Below, in pieces: positions 34,901 through 41,751 of a DNA stretch of 64,000 nucleotides. The DNA is taken from the NCBI GenBank assembly GCA_024195265.1, contig JAJLRJ010000006.1, forward strand, positions 28,956,064-29,020,063, given 5' to 3'. The position numbers and the translations under genes were made by a program. Source of the stretch: Dendrophyllia cribrosa (taxonomy: Eukaryota; Cnidaria; Anthozoa; Scleractinia; Dendrophylliidae). A model generated the notes under the pieces. It was given only the letters and a program-made list of their open reading frames with translations, was not told the origin of the DNA and did not search any database. How positions within the stretch are numbered: the first letter of the stretch is position 1; every line of letters starts with the position of its first letter.

Positions 34901-37673
34901 TTTTTTTTTTTTATTTTTTTTTTTATTTTTATTTTTTATTAACAATACAATACAATAACTAAATTACAGCACAGAGAAAAACAAACAAAAAGAGAAGGTT
35001 CAAAGAAAGTACAGTTGAGACAGGAGCAATAAATGAACCTTGATTGAGAACAATCAGTCAGATATATCTAGTTAAATATAAGATTTACAAATCTTTAAAA
35101 ATATTTTTGGTATTTAACCGTCAGGGGAAAGGAAACAATCGATATCAAGAGCTATATAAAGAACAATCTTTAAGAAAGTTCCATTTTTTAGTGTCCCCAG
35201 CTTTTTTCTCTATAATAGATCTTGACTTAACTAGGCGCAGAAAATTTGCAAAATTAGGCGATATTTCATCCATTTTGGCTTGCCAAATATGAAACCGCGC
35301 TAACAGTAGACAATAGTTTAATTGACACGAGTATTCTGTAGAATGAGGCTCCGGCCTCAAGCCCAGTGCAGTAATATTCAATAAGTTGTATTTGCCGATT
35401 AACGGAAGAGCGTTTTGAAGCCAGTCGGTTACGCTTTTCCAAAAGGAGGCTGTAACATGGCAAGACCAAAAAAGATGAATTAGCGTCTCTGAGGAATTGT
35501 TGCAAAAGGTACAGTTGTCATTTTCTTTTCGTCCTATTTTAAGTAAAAAATCATTAGTTGGTATGCGCCTATGTAATAGTTTAAATTGGAACTCTATCAG
35601 TTTGGTGCTTTTTGTGCACCGTCGCGCCATAAGATAGGCGAGTTCCCAATTAAATGTATCTTCTTTGTCTGAAAAGTTGCAGTCTTGAAACCACTTTAGT
35701 TGGCTTTTACGTGGGGTTAAACTTTTGGCTCTGATCAGTTTTTGGTAAATTAATGGACCTGGCTTTTCTCTCTTAACAATTTTTTCACTTAACGTTTCAA
35801 AGGTTTGCCAAATTTGGGAATTTTGTGAGTATTCGCAATTCTATAAATACCCTAAAACAATAACAAAATGGGAATCTGGTATTTTTTCCTTATTGCCCCT
35901 TCACCTTGATCAGTCACTTTTTATAGCCTTAGTAAAAAGGTTAGCAAAAATTAATGATGATTTGAAAACTGCAAGAAGGCAAGACTAGCATTTTCTCAGT
36001 GAACCCACAACTTTCAAAATGAGAGACTGCTTCAGGCTCAATGATCACTTCCAGAAAAAATCGTTAATTAAAATGTTAATTTGAGACTTTGAAGACAGCA
36101 AGACTAGCATTATTTCTGCAAGCCCAAGGTCTTTTGACTCTTTAAAAATGCAAGACCAAGTCATAGACCCTGGAATAGCTTAATAAAAAATCAAGACCCT
36201 GAGATGTGGAGAACAGCTTTAAAATCGAGACCGCCAGTCCTATGAAATTCTACTTAAATTTGAGAGACCCAAAATTTTTGAAAGACTTCATGTACATGTA
36301 TTTGCCACCACTAGTAAAGCTTGCATGCTGCCAAAACCTCTGCTGGCTTGGACTTTGATCCCTGGTTTACTGACGATGCTAGTCCTTGGTTTATTAGTCT
36401 CTGGTTTGAGAGGTGCTTGATCACCTGTTCCTTTATCTCTTTAAGTCCCAGTAGTGATCAGCCTCATATTTCAGTCTTCTTTTCATATCAATGCTTAATC
36501 AATCAGAGATCGAGGGCATGAGGATGATAAGGATATGATCACCCAAGATGAATTATCTTGATATTTTCACAACTTCTCCCCACTGACGTACATATTTTTA
36601 TACTCAGGATTAATTGGTTAAAAGTTAACAGATTACGAAAACCTCAAAACACTCTAGAAAACAAACTGTATCTTCAAGCCATTGTGGTAACGTTTTTACG
36701 CAAGAGGGAAGACTTGAAAAATCATGATAGTCAACATCAGCACTGATGCAAAAGTAAGAAATATTATGATTTTGACTAATGATTCAATATCATTTCCTTG
36801 CATCCGGGAAGTAATATTTGTGTCCACAACAAAGGTTTCTCCCGGGGCTAATCTGGCAAACAATTCCGTCTGCAAAAACGTTTCCACAACAAAGTTTTCT
36901 AGTTTAGCCAGGCCCTAAGCCATTTTCCCAACCAAATGAAAGTGCAGTCTCATTTGAATTTTATTGATGTGCTGAAGGTCTTATCATTTGTGATTGTTTG
37001 TTGATAAAAATACAATTTTACATTCATGCCTTACATGTAATTTAAAGACATAAACATATTTAAAAAAAATGGCACCTGCTTACGCATAGGTAAAGATTAA
37101 ACAAGTCGAAATTTTTACTGAGTTTTAAGTACGACAATATTTGACAGTGAAAAAGAAGAAAACTTAAGCTGAAGTGAACTGAAGAAAGTGAAAGTGTTGC
37201 TCTCTTCTAAATTTAAAAGATTTATGTACTTGCACCATTCAAACAATAGAAATCAGTCTAAGGAAAAGTTACACTTTATGTTATAAAAGATAAGCTTACA
37301 GGTTAAAGTTCGCTAACGAATACATAAGGGTACAGCTGTAGCTACGTTTTCGTGCGTGCATTGTACAACAAAATTCGCGTTGGCACAGCTACTTTCTAAA
37401 ATAGCCTGACTTTGTCTTGCTCAACCTAAGACAATATAATTGTCCTGTTAAACCTCAAAGACTGAACTAAATTGACACGGAACAAAAATCACACAATGGT
37501 GACGATTATACAAGCTTGCATTCCAAGATATAAGTCTATTTAATCGAGCTACGTACCAAACAGCAAACACGACTGCCATTTTCGTCAAAGCAAGGTCGAA
37601 CGCGTGATCTTTCAATCCCCAGCCCCTCTTCAATCAAACGACATGCTTCCTCGGGACTTACGCTTCCCTCCAT
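4009..37673 (-). CDS. WDR81: WDR81, BEACH and WD40 endosomal regulator, 17 exons recognised
   Basis: WD repeat-containing protein 81. In animals it works with WDR91 on endosomes to restrain the class III PI3-kinase (Beclin-1/VPS34) and promote early-to-late endosome conversion, and it also acts in aggregate autophagy. Seventeen exons were joined by eye: all introns are GT-AG, phases agree at every junction, and the joined frame has no stop over about 2073 codons. In order: N-terminal region; kinase-like stretch (about 232-302, with YHSRGLAHGALTLHSV); BEACH domain (about 345-585, with LGDPNYHPVFPWV, FRLNKGDRQLD, HHWIDLTFGYKL); a second kinase-like stretch (about 740-752, DMISLGCAIVEML); alpha-helical region; a long acidic linker (about 1000-1330); WD40 repeats (about 1820-2073, with SASKDKTVKLWSL). 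The human protein is 1941 aa. The final roughly 40 codons of the last WD repeat are not found between 4008 and 1. Introns are loaded with transposons. Confidence 0.95.
5085..5262 (-). repeat. Partial copy of a GGTACC-iteron element after a C18 tract
   Basis: After the C run comes ACTCCCATATAAAAATGACG, then spaced GGTACC and TTAGGGT motifs. The same order is seen in the fuller element at 55528-55817. The right half is missing here. Confidence 0.7.
5283..5556. mobile_element. Hairpin MITE with TTA target duplication
   Basis: Terminal inverted repeats of about 45 bp begin GGCCCGGGACAAACGTCGAA. They are flanked on both sides by TTA (5280-5282 and 5557-5559). The interior repeats GTTCGACGTTTG several times in both orientations. 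Non-coding, non-autonomous. Confidence 0.8.
5663..5759 (-). CDS. WDR81: WDR81 exon 16, WD40
   Basis: Encodes VKAFSNTSFVTSSVDSGLSL then WKEDGLRL, the counterpart of the IKAVEGSVLVSSSSDHSL segment. Acceptor TTTTCTTACAG, donor GTAACG, leaves in phase 1. Confidence 0.92.
5905..6130 (+). repeat. Copy of the TTTTCAAT...TCGAAAGTAAT repeat
   Basis: Shares GCTTTGGTTTTGCATTGCTA and GTGACTTGCTCGCACGCGTT with the copy at 60369-60622. Family unknown; probably a MITE. Confidence 0.6.
6201..6370. repeat. Hairpin inside a duplicated intron segment
   Basis: Arms TGGTTTGTTCTCTCTTCGAC and its reverse complement enclose inner arms GATATCTTCCTCTTGTTGTT. The right arm and what follows are also present at about 13820-14100 in direct orientation. 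Confidence 0.7.
7203..7342 (-). CDS. WDR81: WDR81 exon 15, WD40
   Basis: Acceptor TTATATTACTTAG, donor GTATAA. Encodes VRDICCSPDGRWIALGFSSG and LDTRGGLL, equivalent to the human ALAISPSGRSVVAGFSSG segment. The frame to use is not the longest open one here. Confidence 0.92.
7449..7662 (-). mobile_element. TTAA-type (piggyBac-like) MITE, intact copy 2
   Basis: TTAA at both ends, terminal inverted repeats CCCTTTCACTCCC(A)AGAG, 214 bp in all. TTAA duplication and CCC-starting ends are hallmarks of piggyBac-derived MITEs. Lies in the WDR81 intron between exons 14 and 15. Confidence 0.75.
7973..8037 (-). CDS. WDR81: WDR81 exon 14, WD40
   Basis: A 65-bp exon encoding FLDVRQKNFVTEWKVTTSSI, with acceptor CCTCTCTTTAG and donor GTATTG. 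Matches the LRFVDCRKP strand of vertebrate WDR81. Confidence 0.9.
8111..8241 (-). CDS. WDR81: WDR81 exon 13, WD40
   Basis: Encodes LWDPVSGGCLGVFDQPRNNP and continues to VVAVMAEGTAR. Acceptor TATTTTCAG, donor GTAAAA, leaves in phase 2. LWDP closes the repeat begun in exon 12. Confidence 0.92.
8636..8800. repeat. Imperfect CCTGTG/GCCGGT hexamer minisatellite
   Basis: Runs of TGCCTG, CTTTGTG and GCCGGTGCCGG-like hexamers with drifting units lie in the intron between exons 12 and 13. It produces a spurious alanine/cysteine/valine-rich frame. Confidence 0.7.
8995..9218 (-). CDS. WDR81: WDR81 exon 12, first WD40 repeats
   Basis: Starts GHSGPVRSVYVQDSEHCFLS after acceptor AATTCGTTAG and ends SCDGSLH at donor GTAAGC. 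SASKDKTVKLWSLSNHGDGT is nearly identical in pattern to vertebrate WDR81. Confidence 0.95.
9613..9675 (-). CDS. WDR81: WDR81 exon 11 (short)
   Basis: A 63-bp exon with acceptor TTTATTTCAG and donor GTGACG. Encodes GNKFNLQQVKLQTFTG, the lead-in strand of the first WD repeat; phase 1 on both sides. Confidence 0.88.
10168..10695. mobile_element. Nested inverted-repeat element with TAGCCTGTTCCAGGCGT ends
   Basis: The outer ends TAGCCTGTTCCAGGCGT are inverted at 10680-10695. A second inverted pair, TTAAAGACCCAGTATTG (10184-10200 and 10522-10538), sits inside. The arrangement suggests an element with a rearranged or inserted right half. CCTGGAACAGGCG also occurs near 41096. Confidence 0.65.
10949..10981. 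repeat. Poly-C tract
   Basis: More than 30 consecutive C on the plus strand in a WDR81 intron; it creates an artefactual poly-proline frame. Confidence 0.95.
11456..11830. mobile_element. GTACGGCC hairpin element, copy 1
   Basis: Contains a palindrome (11681-11825) with arms TACTTATTGACTAAGTTAGG plus a side block rich in GTACGGCC. The same order, inverted, is at 32040-32475. Non-coding. Confidence 0.75.
12422..12486 (-). CDS. WDR81: WDR81 exon 10 (short)
   Basis: A 65-bp exon with acceptor CTATCTTTTCACAG and donor GTATGT. It encodes YLRGSWLTHWENQL, the counterpart of the NWLAYWQYEIG stretch in human WDR81. Phase 2 in and phase 1 out match both neighbours. Confidence 0.88.
12565..12795 (+). 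mobile_element. tRNA-derived SINE 1
   Basis: An A-box-like TTAGCTCAGCACTGG and a B-box GGTTCGATCAC (about 12609-12619) form a tRNA-like head. An unrelated body of about 160 bp follows. It cannot be a functional tRNA gene because the acceptor and anticodon arms do not pair cleanly. Confidence 0.7.
12803..13045 (+). pseudogene. Inverted partial copy of WDR81 exon 8 end and intron
   Basis: The plus strand reads EDTAVDIEDALERM followed by the same donor region (TCAGGTGTGTTTATATAA) as exon 8 at 14818. It then runs on into intron sequence matching the minus strand below 14105 (GTTTTGTTTAAAATTATTCT, CTAGTGCTTTAAGAGT). The MITE at 14106-14769 is absent from this copy. Confidence 0.85.
13175..13643 (-). 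CDS. WDR81: WDR81 exon 9
   Basis: Acceptor CTTGTGTTTTAG, donor GTAAGT, leaves in phase 2. Contains SPAYNELYQTFSAAIAHHAF and LCGIMGSKYMEHSLHNHDVI, matching the segment before the WD repeats. The donor overlaps an in-frame TAA, so retention of this intron would remove the propeller. Confidence 0.9.
14106..14769. mobile_element. TIR element with AAGGACGTTCGCGC ends
   Basis: TTAAGGACGTTCGCGC at the left is inverted at the right (GCGCGAACGTCCTTAA). About 660 bp, non-coding, with TTAA at both ends. Inserted in the WDR81 intron between exons 8 and 9; the inverted paralogous copy at 12803-13045 lacks it. Confidence 0.8.
14818..15259 (-). CDS. WDR81: WDR81 exon 8
   Basis: Acceptor AATCTTAACAG, donor GTGTGT, leaves in phase 1. 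Encodes helical sequence starting IRGVQTKVTQRGEAALAGV. Its 3' end and the following intron also exist as an inverted partial copy at 12803-13045. Confidence 0.9.
15810..17677 (-). CDS. WDR81: WDR81 exon 7, helical region and acidic linker
   Basis: A 1868-bp exon, acceptor TTAATTTCAG and donor GTGAGT, leaving in phase 0. It starts with a helical region (LGPKHTVTTFLKCLVSLFDS, IIVRFGLDGFLKHFI), passes through a long D/E/S-rich low-complexity linker, and ends with IVWLAPRLGPVLTSKYVASQ and LYGEAFMLNQYLPYIEKT, both conserved in the family. Confidence 0.92.
17885..18087 (+). repeat. TTAA-type MITE copy 3, left half
   Basis: Begins TTAACCTTTTAACTCCCAAGAG and has two tandem core blocks; the second is cut after CTGAAG by the large transposon. 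The right half resumes at 25005-25073. Confidence 0.85.
18088..18579. repeat. Left terminal inverted repeat of the Academ-like element
   Basis: Matches the reverse complement of 24511-25005 with only scattered substitutions. Contains several TCACGTGA motifs (near 18391, 18413 and 18570). Confidence 0.88.
19045..19603 (+). other. Probable 5'-leader intron of the transposase gene
   Basis: A GGAG|GTAAGTACTT donor follows 19044, and a TCTATTGTATAG acceptor sits three bases before the ATG at 19606. This would give a non-coding first exon and places the start at 19606 rather than at the in-frame ATG of 19582. Confidence 0.5.
19606..22026 (+). pseudogene. Academ-like transposase, 5' part (frameshifted)
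   Basis: Begins MELESSARLPLDNNPVD. Two zinc-binding modules of CxxC...HxxC form are visible (SKCIICQ with HRYC; SKCIFCQ with HLKC). They are followed by a long region with motifs compatible with a DDE-type catalytic core: FAVDNIDINEETLNGMGT, FTVITMDEGLYNKAK and IIVLGGFHTQMTFSKVIG. The frame ends early at 22026. A one-base frame change near 22000-22010 restores homology-like sequence (AHIIKAFDAAHHDNPSFCYW) that runs directly into the 22073 frame, so the two were one gene of about 1560 aa. The rest of the gene is intact, so the break is probably recent, or else an assembly error. Confidence 0.75.
22073..24301 (+). pseudogene. Academ-like transposase, 3' part with FEN1/XPG-like and CXC domains
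   Basis: Continuation of the broken gene; the given ATG is internal. Around residue 467 it reads HEEADTRIVLHARDAAARG, then ILCRDTDVLVLLLAH (about 495), then LLAFHAITGCDTTSQFYGVG and KASAWKVFED (about 545-570). Acidic pairs plus a GCD...G-G-K segment resemble the XPG-I region and H3TH motif of FEN1/XPG nucleases; this is pattern-based. The C-terminus (about 695-736, with YCGCSREGGCC, RRCTCVQLSLCC and KACKCGDRCRND) has the spacing of a Tesmin/TSO1 CXC DNA-binding domain. A termination codon at 24299-24301 ends the frame 210 bp before the right inverted repeat. Confidence 0.75.
24511..25005. repeat. Right terminal inverted repeat of the Academ-like element
   Basis: Reverse complement of 18088-18579. 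The inner end starts ATCACGTGACCCATCATAGC and the outer end finishes GAGCTGCCTCCTGAC. Confidence 0.88.
25005..25073 (+). repeat. TTAA-type MITE copy 3, right half
   Basis: CAACAGACTCAAAAGTTGGA through GACTCTGGGAGTGAAATGGT to TTAA (25070-25073), the exact continuation expected after the left half at 17885-18087. Confidence 0.85.
25086..25175 (+). pseudogene. LINE reverse transcriptase C-terminal scrap
   Basis: Reads FGRTANSQKRFSYSGTQPWN then ELPTD, the usual R-T...F...G...WN-LP tail motif of CR1/L2-type LINE proteins. Nothing upstream is preserved. Confidence 0.5.
25628..25818 (-). CDS. WDR81: WDR81 exon 6
   Basis: Acceptor TTTTCATTAG, donor GTAGAA, leaves in phase 1. Contains LGLFPFPSYFSALHEFLAAF, equivalent to the VVPFPPYFPALHRF segment of vertebrate WDR81. 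Confidence 0.9.
25853..26210 (-). repeat. TTAA-type MITE copy 4, expanded core units
   Basis: Four to five diverged copies of the unit with TTCATTTGAATGGTCACA, TTCATCCACAGACTCAAA and AGAACCACCTTGTAC. The internal tandem unit of the MITE has multiplied. Confidence 0.65.
26280..27310. mobile_element. Long imperfect inverted repeat with small MDE reading frame
   Basis: 26280-26580 is matched in reverse complement by about 27010-27310. Shared blocks include CTATTTGTCTTGATTT, ATGGACGAAG and TTTTCCTCGCTTCTA-like sequence. Both arms can start MDE.SS..Q.RC, which hints at an old coding fragment. Lies between WDR81 exons 5 and 6. Confidence 0.6.
27504..27682 (-). CDS. WDR81: WDR81 exon 5, kinase-like C-lobe motif
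   Basis: Acceptor TTCCCTACAG, donor GTGTGT, leaves in phase 2. Encodes VQADMISLGCAIVEMLMP, which resembles the D-x-W-S-L-G-C helix of protein kinases. Confidence 0.85.
28049..28310 (+). mobile_element. tRNA-derived SINE 2
   Basis: Head GGTGGTCTAGTGGTTAGCGT (A box) and GGTTCAAGCC (B box) within 28051-28125. The body contains GGTGTGTAAATGGGTACCGG and CATCCCATCCAGGGG. The arms do not fold into a proper tRNA. Confidence 0.75.
28424..30106 (-). CDS. WDR81: WDR81 exon 4, kinase-like stretch and BEACH domain
   Basis: A 561-codon exon, phase 0 at both ends (acceptor TTGTTGCAG, donor GTGAGC). Carries the whole BEACH domain, including WVHGKISNFDYL, GDPNYHPVFPWV, SDVLSDITYHVYLARRTPKS and SMERLYHWTPDECIPQFF. 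These match vertebrate WDR81 closely and are the main evidence for the gene call. Confidence 0.95.
30290..30528. mobile_element. GGCCGG-ended MITE, full copy
   Basis: Starts GGGCCGGTTGTCCGAAAGCC and ends in an imperfect inverted version closing with CCCGGCCCA. The right part matches the first 78 bases of the window. Confidence 0.6.
31547..31730 (-). CDS. WDR81: WDR81 exon 3
   Basis: Acceptor TTAATTTCAG, donor GTAGAC, enters in phase 2 and leaves in phase 0. Encodes FVGLSYAELMQCVGVQNFRH, equivalent to the family segment before the BEACH exon. Confidence 0.85.
31764..31934. mobile_element. Hairpin MITE, GTGGTTCAAATTTTTC arms
   Basis: About 70-bp arms (GTGGTTCAAATTTTTCTTTG and inverse), flanked by TATATATG/CATATATA. 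It sits 33 bp from the acceptor of WDR81 exon 3, so it abuts the branch-point region. Confidence 0.8.
32040..32475. mobile_element. GTACGGCC hairpin element, copy 2
   Basis: Arms of about 130 bp (32060-32190 with 32224-32358) from CTACAAAAGCGGACAGCC inward. A side block with GTACGGGTCATATGATAAAA follows. Same family as 11456-11830. Confidence 0.8.
33419..33612 (-). CDS. WDR81: WDR81 exon 2
   Basis: Follows the pyrimidine-rich acceptor TTTCTCTGTCCAG and starts VHENWLQRYITGV. It ends at donor GTTAGT in phase 2. The residues are compatible with the divergent N-terminus of the family. Confidence 0.8.
33837..33992. mobile_element. Hairpin MITE, GGGGCCGGATTCATG ends
   Basis: Near-perfect palindrome with arms of about 75 bp, central CAATAG repeats and ends GGGGCCGGATTCATG. 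Non-coding. Confidence 0.85.
34026..34295. repeat. Inverted repeat, GATGTATCTAACATCATTAT arms
   Basis: Arms of 110 bp or more; the right arm carries an extra run of T. Lies just left of the 500-bp direct repeat. Confidence 0.75.
34404..34903 (+). repeat. 500-bp direct repeat, left copy
   Basis: TTTGCCAAATTTGGGAATTT through CATGTACATGTATTT. It aligns without gaps to 35804-36303 at a constant offset of 1400. I saw one mismatch (34888 against 36288). Confidence 0.95.
34904..35803 (-). mobile_element. 5'-truncated LINE insertion between the direct repeats
   Basis: The T-rich start on the plus strand (34901-34945) is the 3' A-rich tail of a minus-strand LINE. The whole insert is 900 bp and ends abruptly at 35803, typical of 5' truncation. 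Confidence 0.85.
35145..35803 (-). pseudogene. LINE reverse-transcriptase C-terminus with zf-RVT
   Basis: The open frame reaches the truncation point, from FETLSEKIVKREKPGPLIYQ through FNWELAYLMARRCTKSTKLI. It then reads KLLHRRIPTNDFLLKIG and a CxFC...HLFWSCH zinc-binding motif (zf-RVT). Catalytic RT and endonuclease regions are absent. Confidence 0.85.
35804..36303 (+). repeat. 500-bp direct repeat, right copy
   Basis: Second copy of 34404-34903; only one substitution noticed. Together with the left copy it brackets the LINE fragment exactly. Confidence 0.95.
37557..37673 (-). CDS. WDR81: WDR81 exon 1 (start codon)
   Basis: Begins at the ATG on 37673-37671 (MEGSVSPEEACRLIEEGLGI) and encodes 39 codons, ending at donor GTACGT in phase 0. 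Without splicing the frame stops soon after the donor, which supports the boundary. Confidence 0.85.
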
Positions 37674-37732
37674 TTAAAGAGAAGGCAAATTAACACATTG
37701 TGGAGAACAAAAACAATGCGAGATCTTTGCAG

Positions 37733-37790
37733 CAATGGCGATCTTCCGGATTGCTTCTTGGGTCGCCCCAGTCTTTTCCGGAAATAAGTC
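37733..37790 (-). promoter_or_regulatory. Putative TATA-less WDR81 promoter with ETS-type sites
   Basis: On the minus strand CCGGAAGATCGCCATT lies about 70 bp upstream of the ATG, and a TTTCCGGAAA site lies further up. CCGGAA with a nearby GCCAT is common in housekeeping promoters (ETS and YY1-like). No TATA box was seen. Confidence 0.4.
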
Positions 37791-38012
37791 GCATGAACTG
37801 CGTCACGCAACATTCTATTTTTCTGTTAGGGGTGCGTGACGTGCATCGCGTGACCAATTGAAACTTTGTGAATGGATATTCATTTCCTCTATCAACTTTT
37901 TTATAATCTTAGTGCTTGTGTCACAGGCCAACGGGTCATGGTTTTCTTTTATCTTGTTATCTCTCATCCTCAGCTTTGTATAAACATTATTCAAATGATC
38001 TGATAAAATTCT

Positions 38013-38043
<31 letters not shown>

Positions 38044-39749
38044 TGGGGTTGGCTTAAGCGATTTTTTAACTGAAATTTCCGGACAGGTGGGGGGGGGGGG
38101 GGGGGGGGTTAACACCAAAAAAACCTTCTGTGGGGGAGGTATGGACATTTTATGTAACAACACAACATGCATACTATCACTTGTTTTCACAAAATAATAT
38201 TTTATTCAGTTATATAGGGAAAATGGACAAATTGAAAGCACAAAATCCAAAGCTGTCCTTGAGGGGACTACTTATTCAAAATGTTTGGTGGCCAAGGGTG
38301 TGTGGCCCACCTCTCAAAACTCTTGTCCATTTTCAGACCCAAATTATGTGATTTTTCCCTACCCTTTTCAGTCCTGACTCCTAATAAACCGACACCTATT
38401 TTCAAAACAAAATGGCTCAAAAACTATATCCATTAGACTGCTAGCTGTCCCTTTTCAGCCAGTCATCACAAAAACAGTGAAACTGGCACGAGCAAACTCC
38501 CTCGGCTCGCATTACTTTCGCCCACTCGGTTGATCATCGATTGCATATTTGCTCGCCCACTCAACTATCCAGAGAGGGATTGCTAGCAGTCCACTTATCC
38601 ATTTGGGCTGCACATACCAATATAGGTTATATAAGGGAGTACTCAAAAATAAGTCAATAAAAATTAACATGAGTTTTATTACATATAATTGAACATCTTG
38701 AAATAACAGAAATAACAGTGCAACACGATTAAGAAAAAAGATCGCTTTGGTTATGAAATATAAATTTCTTCACATAACTTTTATGTAAGTTTATATTATA
38801 TTATTAGTTCTTCAAAAAGTAACTACCAGTACAATATGTCACTGCTTTCAAATGAAGTATCTCTGTGAATGTGTTGATATAACAAACATGGATACTGGGC
38901 AAAGGAAGGACTGCTCAGGGATATAGCCAGTATTCAAGAAAGAAAGTAGCCTGCAAATACCGCTGCCTCTACTCACCCCGGGCTGGTAGGGCAGTCATAT
39001 GAACTAACCTAGTGTCTGGGAGCGATGAGAAGCAGCTGTACTCGCAGGCAAGAAAACAGGTTGAATGTCATTTTAATCCGGTCTATGGCTAAACAAACTT
39101 TTGTGAGCATCAAATGTGCGATGTTTTAGGTGGGTTTGTCACTCTGCTTGTTGTCTTTTAGTCATTGTCCAATTTTGAGTAGCCGGTCAAGTTTACTTAT
39201 CAAAGTTTCTGGCCATAATAGCTGGTTGCCACCAGCTACTAATGGCAGCTCTGTGTGTGGACCAGTATTACCTACACACACCCCTCCCTCCCCCCCCCGT
39301 CTGTTGGCAGTCCACTGAAGGCTGATTCCGTTTGGAGAATGGAATCTTTTATTATTTTAGTTGAAGGGCTGGGAGTATGACCATCTTATGTTGAATTTTG
39401 AAAACAAACAATAACAATTATTTACTAATGTCCTCAAACCCCACTTTTCAGTTTTCTGCTGGTTAAAAGTGTACAAAGTATACTTGGCTGTGAAAGAAGA
39501 GAATTGGTACCATCGGTAGCAGAGGTTCTTTTGCAGCATGCTTTTGTGGCGAGTTGGAGTTATATAAGAAACATAAGTGCCATCTAATATGAGAGAGATG
39601 CAAGCATGAGAAAAGCCTCTAGCACCCAGGATAGGGAAGTGGGGGTCAGAAAATAAATGGGTGCACATCTCTCCTATAAATTAACCAAGCATTGACATAC
39701 AGTACTTGTACTGTACACTTTGATAATTTCATCTCTTAGTTTATATTTC
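37791..39749. other. Intergenic stretch between WDR81 and OPA3
   Basis: No gene is supported. It contains two long G tracts (about 38013-38043 and 38088-38108) and an A/T-rich middle. A possible OPA3 poly(A) signal (AATAAA on the minus strand) lies near 39346-39351. Confidence 0.5.
38013..38108. repeat. Paired poly-G tracts
   Basis: Two runs of 20-30 G are separated by about 45 bp. They generate false poly-proline frames and are likely unstable or mis-sized in assembly. Confidence 0.9.
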
Positions 39750-40496
39750 CTAACTTTGTTTACTATGAACTAGTCTTGTCAGCTCACGCATTTGAGTTGC
39801 ATTTGTTTCAACTGTTAGTTCTAGCTCCTTGACTTGATTCTGCAAGTCAGTTATTTTTTCATTTTGCACATCTTCTTTGTTTGCCTCCTTCTTCAGTCCT
39901 CTCTGATATTCAAAATACAATGTCAGTGTAGCTATTCCAAATATCAGTGATTCTCCCAACAGTTCTGCACCTACATCAACTGCCACTTGTTCGCTCAACG
40001 GCTGAACCTTATCCGGACCTGACAGTCCCATTAATCGCATCTTGACTTTCGTCTCAAGCCAGTGATAACCTGGAAGGTTGAAAATAAGTTAACTCTAAGA
40101 TAAAGAGAAAACCAATATATATGTGTTGAGATGTGTTGTAGGACTGGAGGGCAACTAAAACCAGCAGACGAACATAAGCCTGCTTGTGGAACCATTTACA
40201 ATCGGAATTGGATGAGACATAAGTTCCTAATAGTGCCTAGAAATCGCTCCGATTATAACCGTACAGAAATAAAGTTTATCCGTACAAATACTGCCCTGAC
40301 AACATGAACAAGTTGACTTGCATCATCATCTACCGATCGAACATCACACTTTACCTTGTCCAGGCCAAATACAAACATATTTACGAAAGAAATCACTTTG
40401 CTTGGCTGCTGACTTTAAGCTGTTTGCTACTGGTTTGGAGATCTGTTTAACGGCTAAACTCACTAATTTGAATAGGGGAAAAGCACCGACCACCAT
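39750..40496 (-). CDS. OPA3: OPA3, mitochondrial membrane protein, two exons
   Basis: OPA3 family (optic atrophy 3), a small protein of mitochondrial and possibly peroxisomal membranes; its exact biochemical role is unsettled. Exon 1 is 40496-40355, starting MVVGAFPLFKLVSLAVKQIS, and ends at donor GTAAAG in phase 1. Exon 2 is 40069-39750 after acceptor CTTCCAG, and reads GYHWLETKVKMRLMGLSG, then ELLGESLIFGIATLTLYFEY (the conserved hydrophobic segment), then a C-terminal coiled coil (about residues 118-150). Total 153 aa against 179 in human. The single intron sits at the position expected for the family. Complete, with a stop at 39752-39750. Confidence 0.95.
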
Positions 40497-41751
40497 GGCG
40501 AAACGAAACGTAAGGGAACACTGCGTCATGTACGAAATCATGAATAGTCCATAATTCTGTTTTGTCGATCCCAGTCCCTTACAATCAATCAATCAAAGCA
40601 AAAACCGGGCAAAAATCTGCGCGACGAAAGTTTTTGCCTCGTCCCGCCCCGACTAAGTGCCTTTGGGTCTTCCAGGATGGGCTTTACGGGGAGAGCCCGA
40701 CAGCATCGATGGGGCATGTAATTTTCAGAAATTTCAAGATCCTTATTACGCGCGCGAAGAAAGACATAGGCAAGACGAACAAAATAAAATTTAGTGTGTT
40801 GCAAACACAAACCCAGTCGACCTTCTGCGACAGGAATAGGAAACGACTGCTACGAAGGCTAGTTTCGCGGTTGTTCTTTTTACTGTTGTGTTGCCCTTGT
40901 TGTCACGGTTGTTGCTGTTTTGTTTTTTGTTTTTCATATCTTTTTTTCTTTTATTTCAATTAACGTTGTCGGAAGAAAGCTCAAAGCTACAAGCCAAGAT
41001 AGTTGGGAGCGGCGCAAAACAAACGTTTTTCCCGCTCGTCGCATCGCTCATTTGCGCCGTTTCTTTTCGTTTCGCCGTTCCCAACTACCTGCATGCCTGG
41101 AACAGGCGCTCGGTTTACTCTTTCGGTCTTGACTTCAAGGCTTTGAGCTTTCACCCGAGCTATATTCTAGAGCATCTACGAACGTGCAACGAGGAATGCC
41201 TTAGGAAAACACTTGGAATAGCGACTTGACTGATTTTCCCAATCACTGTTTTAGTGTATTTTAGAAACTCGTTTTAATTTTTTAAATAAATGAACTAGGA
41301 AATGTTTTATTGTTTTATTTTATTTTATCAGTCGGTGTGATCAGTATCGTAATATTTTACCGACTTCATCAATGTAAATGTAAATGTAAATGCATTTAAA
41401 GTTAACTACGTGAAAGTAACGCAAATAACCCAGGGATTTGCGTCTATTGAAAACAAGTCACTGAACATTCTTTAATTCGCTTAGATTGTCTGTGGCCAGT
41501 GTCGGTGGGCAGTGGTGGATATTCATGACCTCTCCGCTTCGCCGCTCGGTACCTCCACTTCGGTGAATAGTTGTTAATTATCCCATGCCATGAAGAATAC
41601 AGCCAATCAGAAGGCTGGAAAGTCGTTGCATCGTGGTATATTTCACGGTATACCACTCAAGTTGAAACCATTGCCTATTAACTAGTATGTAATGACAAGC
41701 AGTTGGACAAGGTGGTACAAAACTTTTGAATCTAGTGTTCCATAATGAAAT

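Noticed and set aside
37987..38190. Proline-rich frames at G/C tracts (also 10777-10998)
   Set aside because: They come from translating homopolymer runs and have no start context, splice structure or conserved flanks.
40888..41229. 113-codon hydrophobic frame right of OPA3
   Set aside because: Low-complexity T-rich DNA with no start context; overlaps a dispersed CCTGGAACAGGC repeat.
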